Source of the DNA: GCA-002726655 sp046582185
Lineage (GTDB): Bacteria > Pseudomonadota > Gammaproteobacteria > Pseudomonadales > Azotimanducaceae
NCBI GenBank assembly: GCA_046582185.1
Contig: JAYGEX010000034.1
Coordinates: forward strand, 21,140-85,139
Direction of reading: 5' to 3'
DNA length: 64,000 nucleotides
Each line of letters begins with the position of its first letter. Position 1 is the first letter of the stretch. A program made the position numbers and the translations under genes. This document shows positions 1-9,600 of the stretch, one piece after another. The notes beneath the pieces were generated by a model. It was not told the DNA's origin. It ran no database searches and was given only the letters and a program-made list of their open reading frames with translations.

Positions 1-2
1 GT

Positions 3-128
3 TACACCTTGATGCCCGGTCATGTGCTAATGACAGGTTCGCTCGGACGAATTCGCATGGTGACGGAAGCGGGTGAATACTTAGCAGATTTCGGTAATTT
101 TGGTGCTATTAAGTTTTTGGTGGTGTAG
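3..128 (+). CDS. C-terminal end of a 2-keto-4-pentenoate hydratase / fumarylacetoacetase-like protein (partial)
   Basis: The reading frame is open from the window edge to a TAG at 126-128, giving the last 41 residues of a protein. The peptide contains PGHVLMTGSLGRI, which resembles the G-D-x-V-x-T-G-S-L-G stretch near the C-terminus of hydratases of the FAH / 2-keto-4-pentenoate hydratase superfamily. It lies 103 bases upstream of the acyl-CoA dehydrogenase on the same strand, so it may belong to the same catabolic operon. The family is a judgement from one short motif; the rest of the gene is outside the window. Confidence 0.5.
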   Translation, partial: YTLMPGHVLMTGSLGRIRMVTEAGEYLADFGNFGAIKFLVV

Positions 129-231
129 TTTCGCTACGTTTATTGTGCGCTAAGGCCATGGCAGAAAATCAATTTATTTAAAGTGATACTATCGGCCTAA
201 CTTTTTATTAGCAGGGCAAGGGGAAGCCAAT

Positions 232-1503
232 ATGGATTTTGATATACCACAAGAGATTCAAGACTATTTAGTCGTACTTGATGATTTCATTGACAAAGAA
301 ATCAAGCCGCTAGAAAACAAGGACGATAATATTCGTTTCTTCGATCACCGGAGGGAAGATTCGCGAACAGATTGGGACAGGGGCGGATTGCCAAGTGAAG
401 AATGGGAGGCTCTGCTTCGACAGGCTCGGGATCTCGCTGATGCGGCCGGTCATTATCGTTATCCCATTGCGAAAGAGTATGGCGGGCAGGATGGATCCAA
501 TTTAGGCATGGCGATTATTCGCGAACATTTCGCGGCCAAGGGCCTTGGCTTGCATAACGATCTGCAGACTGAACATTCAATTGTTGGAAACAATGTTGGT
601 TTGTTGTTGATGTTGTCATACGGTACAGAAGAACAAAAAGAAGAGTGGGTGCCTCTGCTGCTTGAAGGTAAGCGTGGCTTTGCATTCGGTATTACAGAAC
701 CTGACCATGGCTCTGATGCCACGCACATGGAAACAAATGCGGTTCGTGATGGCGATGGCTGGCGAATTAACGGAACGAAGACCTGGAATACAGGCATCCA
801 CAAAGCCCAGTACGACATGATCCTCGCTCGCACCAGCGGTAATGCCGGTGATGGCGGAGGTATTACTGCTTTTCTCACGCCGATGAATTCCGATGGACTG
901 AAAATCGAGGAGATGTTGTGGACCTTTAATATGCCGACGGATCACGGCACCGTATCGCTGAAAGATGTTTATGTGGATAACGGGGCAGTGTTTGGTGGTG
1001 TTGGCCGCGGCTTGCAGGTGGTCCAGCACTTTTTTAATGAGAACAGGATTCGTCAGGCGGCTTCCAGTCTCGGCGCAGCACAGTTCTGTATTGATGAATC
1101 TGTTAAATACGCCAATATCCGCAAACCCTTTGGCAAACCTTTGTCCATCAATCAGGCCATTCAGTTTCCACTTGCGGAATTACACACTCGTTGTGAGATG
1201 TTGCGTGCGTTAATTCACAAGACTGCCTGGCAAATGGACAAGTATGGGAACTTCAAAGTTTCAGACAAGGTATCCATGTGTAACTATCAAGCTAATCGAT
1301 TGTGCTGTGAAGCAGCGGACCAGGCCATGCAGGTCCACGGTGGTCTTGGCTATTCCAGACATAAGCCCTTTGAACACATTTACCGTCATCACAGACGTTA
1401 CCGTATTACAGAAGGTGCAGAAGAGATTCAGATTCGCCGGATCGCAGGGTATATGTTTGGCTTCATGAAACAGCAGGCGCCGAAAGGCGTAATAGAAGAT
1501 TAG
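232..1503 (+). CDS. Acyl-CoA dehydrogenase, ACAD10/11-like
   Basis: A 423-residue flavoprotein expected to bind FAD and oxidise or otherwise act on the alpha-beta bond of an acyl-CoA. FGITEPDHGSD at residues 152-162 is the flavin/substrate signature of the family, and a C-terminal helical domain contains QVHGGLGYSR and the ending GAEEIQIRRIAGYMFG. Length fits the ACAD11-type subfamily. The ATG at 232 follows a good ribosome site (AGGGGAAG). The next gene, 17 bases on, is an APH-fold kinase; in mammalian ACAD10/11 these two activities are one polypeptide, and in Pseudomonas levulinate catabolism LvaA/LvaC are separate. A role in breaking down 4-hydroxyacyl-CoA is therefore inferred from the pairing, not seen directly. 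Confidence 0.88.
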   Translation: MDFDIPQEIQDYLVVLDDFIDKEIKPLENKDDNIRFFDHRREDSRTDWDRGGLPSEEWEALLRQARDLADAAGHYRYPIAKEYGGQDGSNLGMAIIREHFAAKGLGLHNDLQTEHSIVGNNVGLLLMLSYGTEEQKEEWVPLLLEGKRGFAFGITEPDHGSDATHMETNAVRDGDGWRINGTKTWNTGIHKAQYDMILARTSGNAGDGGGITAFLTPMNSDGLKIEEMLWTFNMPTDHGTVSLKDVYVDNGAVFGGVGRGLQVVQHFFNENRIRQAASSLGAAQFCIDESVKYANIRKPFGKPLSINQAIQFPLAELHTRCEMLRALIHKTAWQMDKYGNFKVSDKVSMCNYQANRLCCEAADQAMQVHGGLGYSRHKPFEHIYRHHRRYRITEGAEEIQIRRIAGYMFGFMKQQAPKGVIED

Positions 1504-1520
1504 ACAACGGCAGAATATTG

Positions 1521-2933
1521 ATGACATCAGATGATGCTACTTTTGAGAAGAAGGTCGAGCAGGTCCTTGTTAAACACATTCCCGGTTGCTCGAAGCTGAT
1601 ATCAATCGACAGGCTTTCCGGCGGCGCCAGCCAGGAGACTTATCGTATCGAAGTGAGAGTCAATGGCGATGATCGATTGATCGCAATGCGCCGCTCCCCT
1701 GGAGGCGAATATGTTGAAGCGCTGCCTTCTCATCCTGGCCTTGATGTTGAGGCCTTGTTAATGAAGCTTGCCCATGAGGCAGGTGTTCCTGAACCTGAGG
1801 TCTATCATGTGCTGACCAGGGATGACGATCTTGGCGATGGCTTTGTAATGGAGTGGCTGGAAGGTGAAGCCCTCGGTTCGCGCATTCTGCGCTCTCCCCA
1901 ATTCGATAAGATTCGGCCGGAGCTGGCTTACCAATGCGGGCAAATAATGGCCCGGATTCATCAAATCGACCTTAAGGCCAGTGGCCTTGATCAAAGGCTG
2001 GCGGTTATTCCGCCAAAAGAATTCCTGAGCCAGACCTGGGAGCGGTACAAGGTGCTCAACGTGCCCCAGCCCATGATTGACTACACTGGTCGCTGGCTTC
2101 AGGAGAATTTGCCAAGGGATTTCAGCTTGTCTCTCGTGCACAATGACTTCCGCAACGGTAACTTTATGATTACTGCCGATCGCATCGTTGCGGTTCTCGA
2201 CTGGGAAGTTGCTCATATTGGCGATCCCATGCGAGACCTGGGTTGGATATGCACGAACTCATGGCGCTTCAATCATGATCCTCCAGTAGGTGGCTTCGGC
2301 GAATACGAAGCGCTGTTTAGGGGCTATGAAGAAGTAAGCGGTAAACAGGTTAATCCTGAACACGTAAAATTCTGGGAAGTCTTCGGCTCATTCTGGTGGG
2401 CGGTGGGCACGCTTCAATTTGTGGAGCATTACCGAAATGGCCCGGACCAGTCCGTTGAGCGGCCTGCGGTGGGGCGTAGAACATCCGAGTGTCAGGTAGA
2501 TTGTGTCAATCTTCTGATCCCTGGGCCAGTTGAATTAGCCTCGGTAGAATCCAGCCACGAAGGTCTCAGTGACATGCCGCGGGCAGATGAGTTGCTTACG
2601 AGTGTTAGAGATTTTTTACGTGACGAAGTGATGTCCGAGACCAGCGGCAGGGTTAATTTTCTCGCCCGTGTGGCTTCCAATTCACTGGATATCGTCGTTC
2701 GGGAGCTGGCAATGGGTCCGGCAATATTACAGGATGAAGAGACCCGGCTTAGAGCTATCTATGATAGCGAAGAGTCCCTTGCGACATTGCGCTGGCGTCT
2801 GGTAAACGAACTCCGGGATGGCGCCATGGCGCTGGACAATGAAGCCGTAAATGCTCACCTTCGTGCCACAGTGATCAATCAGATTGCAATAGATCAACCT
2901 AAATACAGCGGTTACCGCAGGGCGACTGAATAA
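1521..2933 (+). CDS. Aminoglycoside-phosphotransferase-fold kinase with DUF6285-like C-terminus (ACAD11 N-terminal-domain homologue)
   Basis: 470 residues. The N-terminal two thirds are an APH/choline-kinase fold: glycine-rich loop LSGGASQETY near residues 30-40, catalytic loop H207-N-D209-F-R-N-G-N214, and metal-binding D227 in VLDWEVAHIGDP. About residue 350 onward (MPRADELLTSVRDFL and beyond) resembles the small helical DUF6285 domain that often follows this kinase. I start it at the ATG at 1521, since a TTG three bases earlier is a weaker choice. It is probably co-transcribed with the acyl-CoA dehydrogenase before it. By analogy with LvaA and ACAD11, it would phosphorylate the hydroxyl of a 4-hydroxyacyl-CoA so the partner enzyme can eliminate it. 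The substrate is inferred. Confidence 0.82.
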   Translation: MTSDDATFEKKVEQVLVKHIPGCSKLISIDRLSGGASQETYRIEVRVNGDDRLIAMRRSPGGEYVEALPSHPGLDVEALLMKLAHEAGVPEPEVYHVLTRDDDLGDGFVMEWLEGEALGSRILRSPQFDKIRPELAYQCGQIMARIHQIDLKASGLDQRLAVIPPKEFLSQTWERYKVLNVPQPMIDYTGRWLQENLPRDFSLSLVHNDFRNGNFMITADRIVAVLDWEVAHIGDPMRDLGWICTNSWRFNHDPPVGGFGEYEALFRGYEEVSGKQVNPEHVKFWEVFGSFWWAVGTLQFVEHYRNGPDQSVERPAVGRRTSECQVDCVNLLIPGPVELASVESSHEGLSDMPRADELLTSVRDFLRDEVMSETSGRVNFLARVASNSLDIVVRELAMGPAILQDEETRLRAIYDSEESLATLRWRLVNELRDGAMALDNEAVNAHLRATVINQIAIDQPKYSGYRRATE

Positions 2934-2997
2934 ATTTGTAGTGGAGCTACTGTTATCTAAGCGAGTGTTACCAAAACAAGTGCTACTAAAATAATTG

Positions 2998-4290
2998 CTA
3001 CCAGAGTGAGAAATCAAGCATCCCTGGCAAGACCGTCAGCGTGTGGATAGTCAGCCCCGCGAGCCCGCCAATCACTGTGCCATTGATACGAATAAACTGA
3101 AGGTCCCGACCAATCTGGAGCTCGATTCGCTCGGAGGTTGCCTTTGGGTCCCAGCTATCGATCGTGCCGGATATGAGATCTGCAACTTCGTGACCGTAGG
3201 AACGAATCAGATATCTGCCACTATCTTCTGCCCAGCCGTCAATCTTCTTCGCCAGTACTTCGTCATCCAGAATGCTCTGTCCGAATTTCACCACTGCCTC
3301 TTCGATAGCCTTGGTGAGGTCCGCGTCCGGATCGCCGCTCTGGTTTAATAATGCCTGTTTGATGTCTGCCCACAGCGACAGAGTGAAATCGCGCACCGTT
3401 GGTTCTTTCAGCAGGTCTTCCTTGATGGCAATTTCCTTTTCCGCGATGTCCGGTGAATGCTTAAGGTCTTCCATGAATTCATTCATCATGCCGACCATAC
3501 GCTTTCGAATTGGGTGGAATACGTCGACCTGCATCTCGTAGAGCATTTTACTGGTACTTCTTACGATGCGGCGGTAGATGGCCTTATCCACCGAGCTGGG
3601 GAACCACCAGGGTGTTTCCTGTTCTACTTTTTCCTTGATGTCCTTGTCGCTATCTTCAAGCAGGTAGAGGCCGAACTTCACTCCACTATCAAACAGTTCC
3701 TGCTGGCGCCGTCCGGATGTGATGAAAGATAACAGCTCGCCAATAATGGGCGCGAATGAGGTATCGCGGATACGTTGCTGGACATTTTTTTCAATCATGA
3801 GCTGAATATCATCGTCGTTCATGACGCGCACGGCACCAGCGAGGCCTTCGGTGATTTGCAGGGCGACGGCCTGGGCATTCTCTTTCTCAACGATCCATCC
3901 GGCAATCCTGCGACTTAGATTCATGGACCGGATCTTTGAAGAGATGACTTCTTCAGAGAGGAAGTTATTTTGAACAAATGCACCAAATTGTTCGGCGATG
4001 GCGTCTTTTCGATTGGGAATAATCGCAGTGTGGGGGATCTTCAGGCCCATGGGATGGCGAAAGAGGGCGGTGACCGCGAACCAGTCGGCGATGGCGCCGA
4101 TCATTGCGGCCTCCGCCGTCGCCGAGACAAATCCCAGCCAGGTGGCATGGTCGGGGAATCGGTTGCCCAGGATTGCGGTGGTGACATAAACGAAGGTGGC
4201 GAATAACAGCAGGCTAAGGGCCAAACGTTTCATCTTTGTCAGTTCAGTTTTTTTAGTTAGTTCCAGGTCGGTGTAATTTTCCAGAAGCAT
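2998..4290 (-). CDS. DUF445 family inner-membrane protein (YjiN-like)
   Basis: 430 residues with one hydrophobic segment near the N-terminus (about residues 23-42, ALSLLLFATFVYVTT), a glycine-rich second hydrophobic stretch with AMIGAIADWFAVTALFRHPMG, a long charged helical middle, and a final hydrophobic segment (VIGGLAGLTIHTLTVLPG). AEAAMIGAIADWFAVTALFRHP is the hallmark of DUF445; the family has no agreed biochemical function. Convergent with the kinase gene (64-base gap) and divergent from the PUFA synthase locus. An internal ATG at 4233 (MKRLALS) is a possible alternative start, since neither has a strong ribosome site. Confidence 0.85.
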   Translation of the reverse strand: MLLENYTDLELTKKTELTKMKRLALSLLLFATFVYVTTAILGNRFPDHATWLGFVSATAEAAMIGAIADWFAVTALFRHPMGLKIPHTAIIPNRKDAIAEQFGAFVQNNFLSEEVISSKIRSMNLSRRIAGWIVEKENAQAVALQITEGLAGAVRVMNDDDIQLMIEKNVQQRIRDTSFAPIIGELLSFITSGRRQQELFDSGVKFGLYLLEDSDKDIKEKVEQETPWWFPSSVDKAIYRRIVRSTSKMLYEMQVDVFHPIRKRMVGMMNEFMEDLKHSPDIAEKEIAIKEDLLKEPTVRDFTLSLWADIKQALLNQSGDPDADLTKAIEEAVVKFGQSILDDEVLAKKIDGWAEDSGRYLIRSYGHEVADLISGTIDSWDPKATSERIELQIGRDLQFIRINGTVIGGLAGLTIHTLTVLPGMLDFSLW

Positions 4291-4850
4291 GCACTACTCA
4301 ATAAGGTTAACTGACAGATTGAAAGACGTAGGGTGAAAAGGGCGCATATATTATATGAATGTATATGGATGCTCTATCATTTGAATCAAGCATAGAGGCT
4401 AAATCATTGTGATCTGTGATTTCGACCCCATTTATAGTGCAGCAAGTTTGATACCAATTCATAAAAGACAACTAAATCAAGGGTTTATGGCCTATCAATA
4501 TTCGCTTGATTATGGAATGCCCAGATATTGGCTAATCTGCCTCATTCTTGCGACCCTTGTCCGGCTTAATTTGTATGCTTATGCGGCCATATTTACCAGT
4601 ATGAGTTCCAAGCAGAGTTCGATAATAGTTGCGTACGAAATTGGCAGCAGTTTGATAACCGTATGATAACAATACCAATATTAAACTCAGCCGGTATAAT
4701 CGCCTCCCCGGTGTTAATCCGGGCGGGTAGTTGCTGCCCGGATAAGTAGCCTGGAAGATAGAGACGACGCCGATTGAGCTGACATTGAGGCCGACATTGA
4801 GGCGACATTTAAAGCGCAGCGGTCGACGTACAGATTGAGAAAGTAAAATA
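4291..4850. other. Divergent intergenic region upstream of the PUFA synthase locus
   Basis: A 560-base AT-rich spacer between the divergent DUF445 and pfa1 genes, the only obvious place for the promoter of the synthase locus. It contains a near-perfect palindrome CATATATTATATG at 4345-4357, a TATAAT hexamer at 4695-4700 without a recognisable -35 partner, a hairpin at 4717-4743 (listed separately), and a short tandem duplication of GACATTGAGGC around 4778-4806. I see no convincing coding sequence; the short ORF beginning at 4409 lacks any recognisable motif. Confidence 0.6.
4717..4743 (+). promoter_or_regulatory. Inverted repeat in the probable 5' leader of pfa1
   Basis: ATCCGGGC at 4717-4724 is the exact reverse complement of GCCCGGAT at 4736-4743, separated by 11 bases. 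RNA from a promoter at or above the TATAAT at 4695 would carry this 8-bp GC-rich hairpin about 110 bases before the pfa1 start. No T-run follows, so it is not a classical terminator; it could be an operator or an RNA element. Function is not known. Confidence 0.35.
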
Positions 4851-6548
4851 ATGACGATGAAAATACAGACTGTTGACCCGCGTGTCAGCGAATCTGATAA
4901 CCATGTAGATAACCCTCCAAGCCTCGGCGTATGGCTTGGCGAGGACACGAATTTTTCCCCTCTTGATTCCAATGCAGTCAGTCGCGTTGTGCGACAGGCT
5001 ACCAGTGTAGTGTTCGATCCTGTGAGTAGACGAGTCGGACTGGCAGGAAACGGTGAGATTCGATCCGGTGAACTTGAACCATCCAGCGGCAAACAGGCCC
5101 CAGATTCCCGTACAGAGTATTCGCTTCTCGGCGCTCTTCCAGCGATGTATCCGGAGTGGTTGGGCGATCGGGGTTTCCAGGAGACTCATGGCGTTCGTTT
5201 TGCATATATGGGCGGTGCAATGGCTCGCGGTATTGCATCAAGTAAGTTGGTCATTGCCTTGGCAAAAATGGGCGCATTAGGTATGTTTGGTTCTGCCGGT
5301 TTGTCTCCCAAAGTTGTTGAAGAAGCTATCACGGAGATCGCCGATGTACTTGATCCATTAGGCCTGCCCTGGGGCAGTAACCTCATCCATTCGCCAAACG
5401 AGCCGGCCCTGGAAGATTCAATTATCGATCTTTATCTGCGTCGTGGCGTGCGGCGGGTCTCCGCTTCTGCCTATATGTCCCTTACCCCCTCCATCGTTCG
5501 ATATGCCTGTACCGGATTGACCAGAAATGAGGATGGCTCAGTTGTTCGCTTAAACCATGTCTTTGCAAAGATCTCCCGCGAGGAAGTGGCCAGTCATTTT
5601 ATTATGCCGGCCCCACAGAAAATCCTTGATCAGTTGCTGGCAGAACAGAAAATTACGGCTGAAGAGGCTGAAATAGCCGCGAGCATTCCTCTGGCCGAAG
5701 ATATTATTGTTGAGTCAGATTCAGGTGGTCATACGGACAACAGACCCTTAAACGCATTATTCCCCGCAATTATGAGCCTGCGTGATCGGCTCTCCCGCGA
5801 GTATGCTTATGACAGACCTATTCGCCTTGGCGCCGCTGGCAGTCTGGGCACGCCCATTAGTGTTGCAGCGGCTTATGCGCTTGGCGCGGCCTTTGTTCTT
5901 GTGGGTACCGTTCACCAGTGCGCGATCGAGTCTGGTGTATCAGATAGCAGCCGGGCCTTACTTGCCCAGGCACAAATTGCCGACGTTGCAATGACTGCTT
6001 CTGCAGACATGTTTGAATTAGGGGTAAAAGTACAGGTCCTGCAGCGAGGCACCATGATGGCCGTTCGCGGCAATCAGTTATACGATCTTTATACGAGATA
6101 CGATTCCCTCGAGGATATCCCCGCAGATATTCGCGCAAATATCGAAAAGAATATATTCAGGCAATCACTTGACAATATTTGGAAGTCTACGGTTGAATTC
6201 TGGACTCGAACAGAGCCGAAGCAGATCGAGAAAGCCAATAAAAGTCCAAAACTCAAGATGGCGCTGATCTTCCGCTGGTATATTGGCAGTTCCAGCCAAT
6301 GGCCAATTATGGGAGATGAATCACGTCAGGTGGACTATCAATTGTGGTGTGGTCCGGCAATGGGCGCATTTAACCGCTGGGTCAAGGGAAGCTTCCTTGA
6401 AACCCCAGAGAATCGAACGATCCAGCAGATCGCAATGAATTTGCTGGAAGGCGCTGCACATGTCACCCGCGCACAACAACTAAGAACATTTGGATTAGCG
6501 TTAACACAGGATGCCCTGGAATTTACACCAACGCAGATGCGGACATAA
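4851..6548 (+). CDS. pfa1 (pfaD-like): PUFA synthase enoyl reductase subunit (PfaD / myxobacterial Pfa1 type)
   Basis: 565 residues, the usual size for PfaD. This FMN-dependent TIM-barrel enoyl reductase, related to 2-nitropropane dioxygenase/trans-acting PKS enoyl reductases, works in trans on ACP-bound enoyl chains. Visible signatures: the N-terminal domain ending near AGNGEIRSG, FAYMGGAMARGIASSKLV, SDSGGH at residues 289-294, and the phosphate-binding stretch GAAGSLGTPISVAAAYALGAA with VLVGTVHQCAIESG. The C-terminus (FNRWVKGSFLETPENRT) is also typical of PfaD. It is first in the locus and 112 bases upstream of pfa2, the gene order of myxobacterial pfa1-pfa2-pfa3; in Shewanella-type loci pfaD is last. 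The start is ATG 4851; another ATG lies two codons on. Confidence 0.92.
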   Translation: MTMKIQTVDPRVSESDNHVDNPPSLGVWLGEDTNFSPLDSNAVSRVVRQATSVVFDPVSRRVGLAGNGEIRSGELEPSSGKQAPDSRTEYSLLGALPAMYPEWLGDRGFQETHGVRFAYMGGAMARGIASSKLVIALAKMGALGMFGSAGLSPKVVEEAITEIADVLDPLGLPWGSNLIHSPNEPALEDSIIDLYLRRGVRRVSASAYMSLTPSIVRYACTGLTRNEDGSVVRLNHVFAKISREEVASHFIMPAPQKILDQLLAEQKITAEEAEIAASIPLAEDIIVESDSGGHTDNRPLNALFPAIMSLRDRLSREYAYDRPIRLGAAGSLGTPISVAAAYALGAAFVLVGTVHQCAIESGVSDSSRALLAQAQIADVAMTASADMFELGVKVQVLQRGTMMAVRGNQLYDLYTRYDSLEDIPADIRANIEKNIFRQSLDNIWKSTVEFWTRTEPKQIEKANKSPKLKMALIFRWYIGSSSQWPIMGDESRQVDYQLWCGPAMGAFNRWVKGSFLETPENRTIQQIAMNLLEGAAHVTRAQQLRTFGLALTQDALEFTPTQMRT

Positions 6549-6554
6549 TTATAT

Positions 6555-6620
6555 TTTTAGAGCTGTTTTTTTAGAACTGTTTTTTTTAGAACTGTTTATT
6601 TCAGAACTGTTTATTTCAGA
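6555..6620 (+). repeat. Imperfect tandem repeat between pfa1 and pfa2
   Basis: Four to five consecutive imperfect copies of a unit of about 15-18 bases with the core TTTAGAACTGTTT fill the spacer just downstream of the pfa1 stop and end about 40 bases before the pfa2 start. The variation is mostly in the length of T-runs, as expected from slippage. It may affect transcription read-through or ribosome spacing between the two genes; no known motif is recognised. Confidence 0.7.
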
Positions 6621-6660
6621 TCAATGCCCCGACTGATCATTGGGACAGGAGCACAACTTA

Positions 6661-9600
6661 ATGACGAATAAAGAGAAATCGAGTTTCAGCCCGATTGCCG
6701 TGGTAGGCGCTAGCGGACTGTTTCCGGGATCTATCAACGGGCAATCCTTCTGGCGAAATATTCTGGCAGGGGAAGACTTCATGACAGAAGTACCTGCAGA
6801 CCATTGGCTCATCTCTGATTACTATGATGCTCAGCCAGCTAAATCTGGCAAAATATATGGCAATCGCGGCGCCTTTCTGCCAAAGGTGGACTTCGATCCA
6901 ATGGAATTTGGCATGCCGCCGAAACAGCTGTCAACAACAGACACAGCACAATTGTTGGCGTTGATCGTCGCCAGCAAGGTGCTGGAAGATGCCGCCAGCG
7001 TTCAGTTTGGGAAGGTCGATAAAGCGGATATCAGCGTTATTCTTGGTGTTGCCTCAGCGACTGAAATGGTTGGCCAGATGGTATCGCGTATTCAGCGGCC
7101 AAACTGGACAAAGGCACTGCGTGATGCAGGAATTGCCGAAAGCAAGGTCCAGGAAGTTTGTGATGGAATTGAAGCAACTTATCCTGAATGGGACGAGAGC
7201 ACCTTCCCAGGTTTGTTGGGCAATGTTGTTGCTGGCCGAATTGCAAATCGCCTAGACCTCGGGGGCACTAACTGCGTGGTTGACGCTGCATGTGCCAGTA
7301 GCCTTGGCGCCGTTGCCATGGCTATTAGTGAGTTGCAATCTGGCAACTCAAACCTGGTCATAACCGGTGGTGTTGATGCCCTCAATGACATCTTTATGTA
7401 TATGTGTTTCAGCCAGACGCCAGCATTGTCAGCAACGGGCGATTGCAGGCCCTTCTCCAAAGATGCTGATGGCACAATGCTCGGCGAAGGCATTGGCATG
7501 GTTGCCCTCAGGCGTTTGGAAGATGCGCAGCGTGACGGCGATAGGATCTATTCGATAATACGCGGCGTTGGTTCATCTTCTGATGGACGTTCAGGTAGCA
7601 TCTACGCACCTGAATCTAAAGGTCAGGCATTGGCAATTCGTCGTGCTTACAATATGACCGATTATGATGTTGACGAAGTTGAGTTGATCGAAGCTCATGG
7701 TACTGCGACTAAAGCAGGCGATGCAGCTGAATTTGGCGGTTTACGCTACGCATTTGAAGATGCAGAGAGTGCAGATACAAAGCAATGGTGCGCACTTGGA
7801 AGTGTAAAGTCACAAATTGGACACACCAAATCAGCGGCTGGCGCGGCTTCTTTGTTTAAAGTTGTTATGGCTCTGCATCACAAAGTATTACCTGGCACCA
7901 TCAAGGTAAGCGAGCCGAACCCATCCCTGAATATTGACGATAGTCCTTTCTATATTAACACTGAGACCCGCCCCTGGATTCACGACCCCAGCTCCACACG
8001 TAAAGGTTCTGTTAGCTCCTTTGGCTTTGGCGGCAGTAATTTTCACGTTACCCTTGAAGAGCATGTTCAGACGGGTGAAGCACGGGGACGTTATCACATC
8101 TCACCGGTTGAACTGTTGCTGTTTTCTGGCAAGAGTATTGACGAGCTTGTTGCGAGCGCAAAGAGTGCAGTAACAGCCCTTCCCAATATTGCGTTGTCGA
8201 TGTTAGCAAAGCAGTTACAACAGGATTTTGATGCTGGTAGCGACTATCGTTTGTCGATTGTTGCCAAGGATGCAGACTCCGCGGCAACACAGATTGGCCA
8301 GGCGGTAGATAAAATCCGTGCACAGCCAGCTGACACATTCTCAATGCCTAACAAGATGCACTTTGGTTTGAAAAGCGGAGACAAGCAGAAGGTTGGCTTT
8401 ATCTTCCCTGGCCAGGGTAGCCAGTATGTAAATATGGGCTCGGAACTGGCATGCGAATTTGATCAGGCGCGTACAGCATGGGATATCGCAAGCACCGTTA
8501 AGCTCGATGGAGAGCAGCGACTGGATCAGGTTGTATTCCCGATTCCTGTCTTTAATGATGCAGATAGAAAGGAGCAAAATAACCTGCTTACCAACACAGA
8601 TTGGGCGCAGCCTGCCATCGGCTGCGTTAGCTCATCGATGTTGAATCTGTTGGATACACTTGAGCTAAAGCCTGACGCAGTAGCGGGGCATAGTTATGGC
8701 GAAGTCACTGCCCTTTATGCAGCGGGAGCCCTAAAAACATCAGAAGATCTCATTTCGGTATCCCGGCGCCGCGGCGAATTGATGAAGGCGGCTGCAGCAT
8801 TAACTCCCGGCTCAATGACAGCAGTACGTGCCAATAGTAAAGACGTACAGGCACATCTTGATCAGTGGGATTGTGAAGTTGTCATCGCCAATATCAACAG
8901 CCCCAGCCAGGTCGTTATTGCGGGTGAAACCTCGGAAATTGAAAAGGTTGAAAAGATGCTGGAGGAGGCCAAATTAACCTTCAGGCGTTTGCCGGTAGCA
9001 ACTGCATTTCATACTCATATCGTTAGTCCCAGTGCTGAGCCTTTTCATGAATTTCTAACAGACATTGATGTTGGCGAGCCAACTATCCCCGTATATTCAA
9101 ATACCACAGCCGCAGTTTATAGTTCAAAGGCTGATGAAATTCGCAAGAACCTCGCCTGGCAATTAGCCAATCCAGTTCGCTTCGAAGAGCTCATCCAACA
9201 GATGCATGATGATGGCATTCGAGTCTTCCTCGAAGTGGGTCCAGGTTCGGTGCTAGCTGGTATGGTGAAGGATTGTCTTAAGGGTCGAGACTTTGAAGTA
9301 ATTTCTCTCGACAATAAAAAACTTGATGGCCGAGCTGCGTTTTGGAATGCCATGGGCAGTTTGTCCGCCGCTGGTATTGCCTTGAATTACGGCGCTCTGT
9401 GGGCGGACTTTGCAGATGTTCCTCCACCTGAAGATTCAATCAAACGTTCACCCATTACCGTTAAGATGGGTGGTGCAAACCTTGGTAAGCCATATCCGCC
9501 AGAAAATGGTTCTGCTGGCGTACCTGCACCAAACCCTGAAACTATTCCACAAACAGCCCCGGCTCCAATTGCTGCGAAAGTAGCAGCGCCTGTAGAAGTG

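Noticed and set aside
6640..6660. TTG at 6640 as the start of pfa2
   Set aside because: ATG 6661 has AGGAG at nine bases and aligns with the family N-terminus; the extra seven codons include the ribosome site itself.
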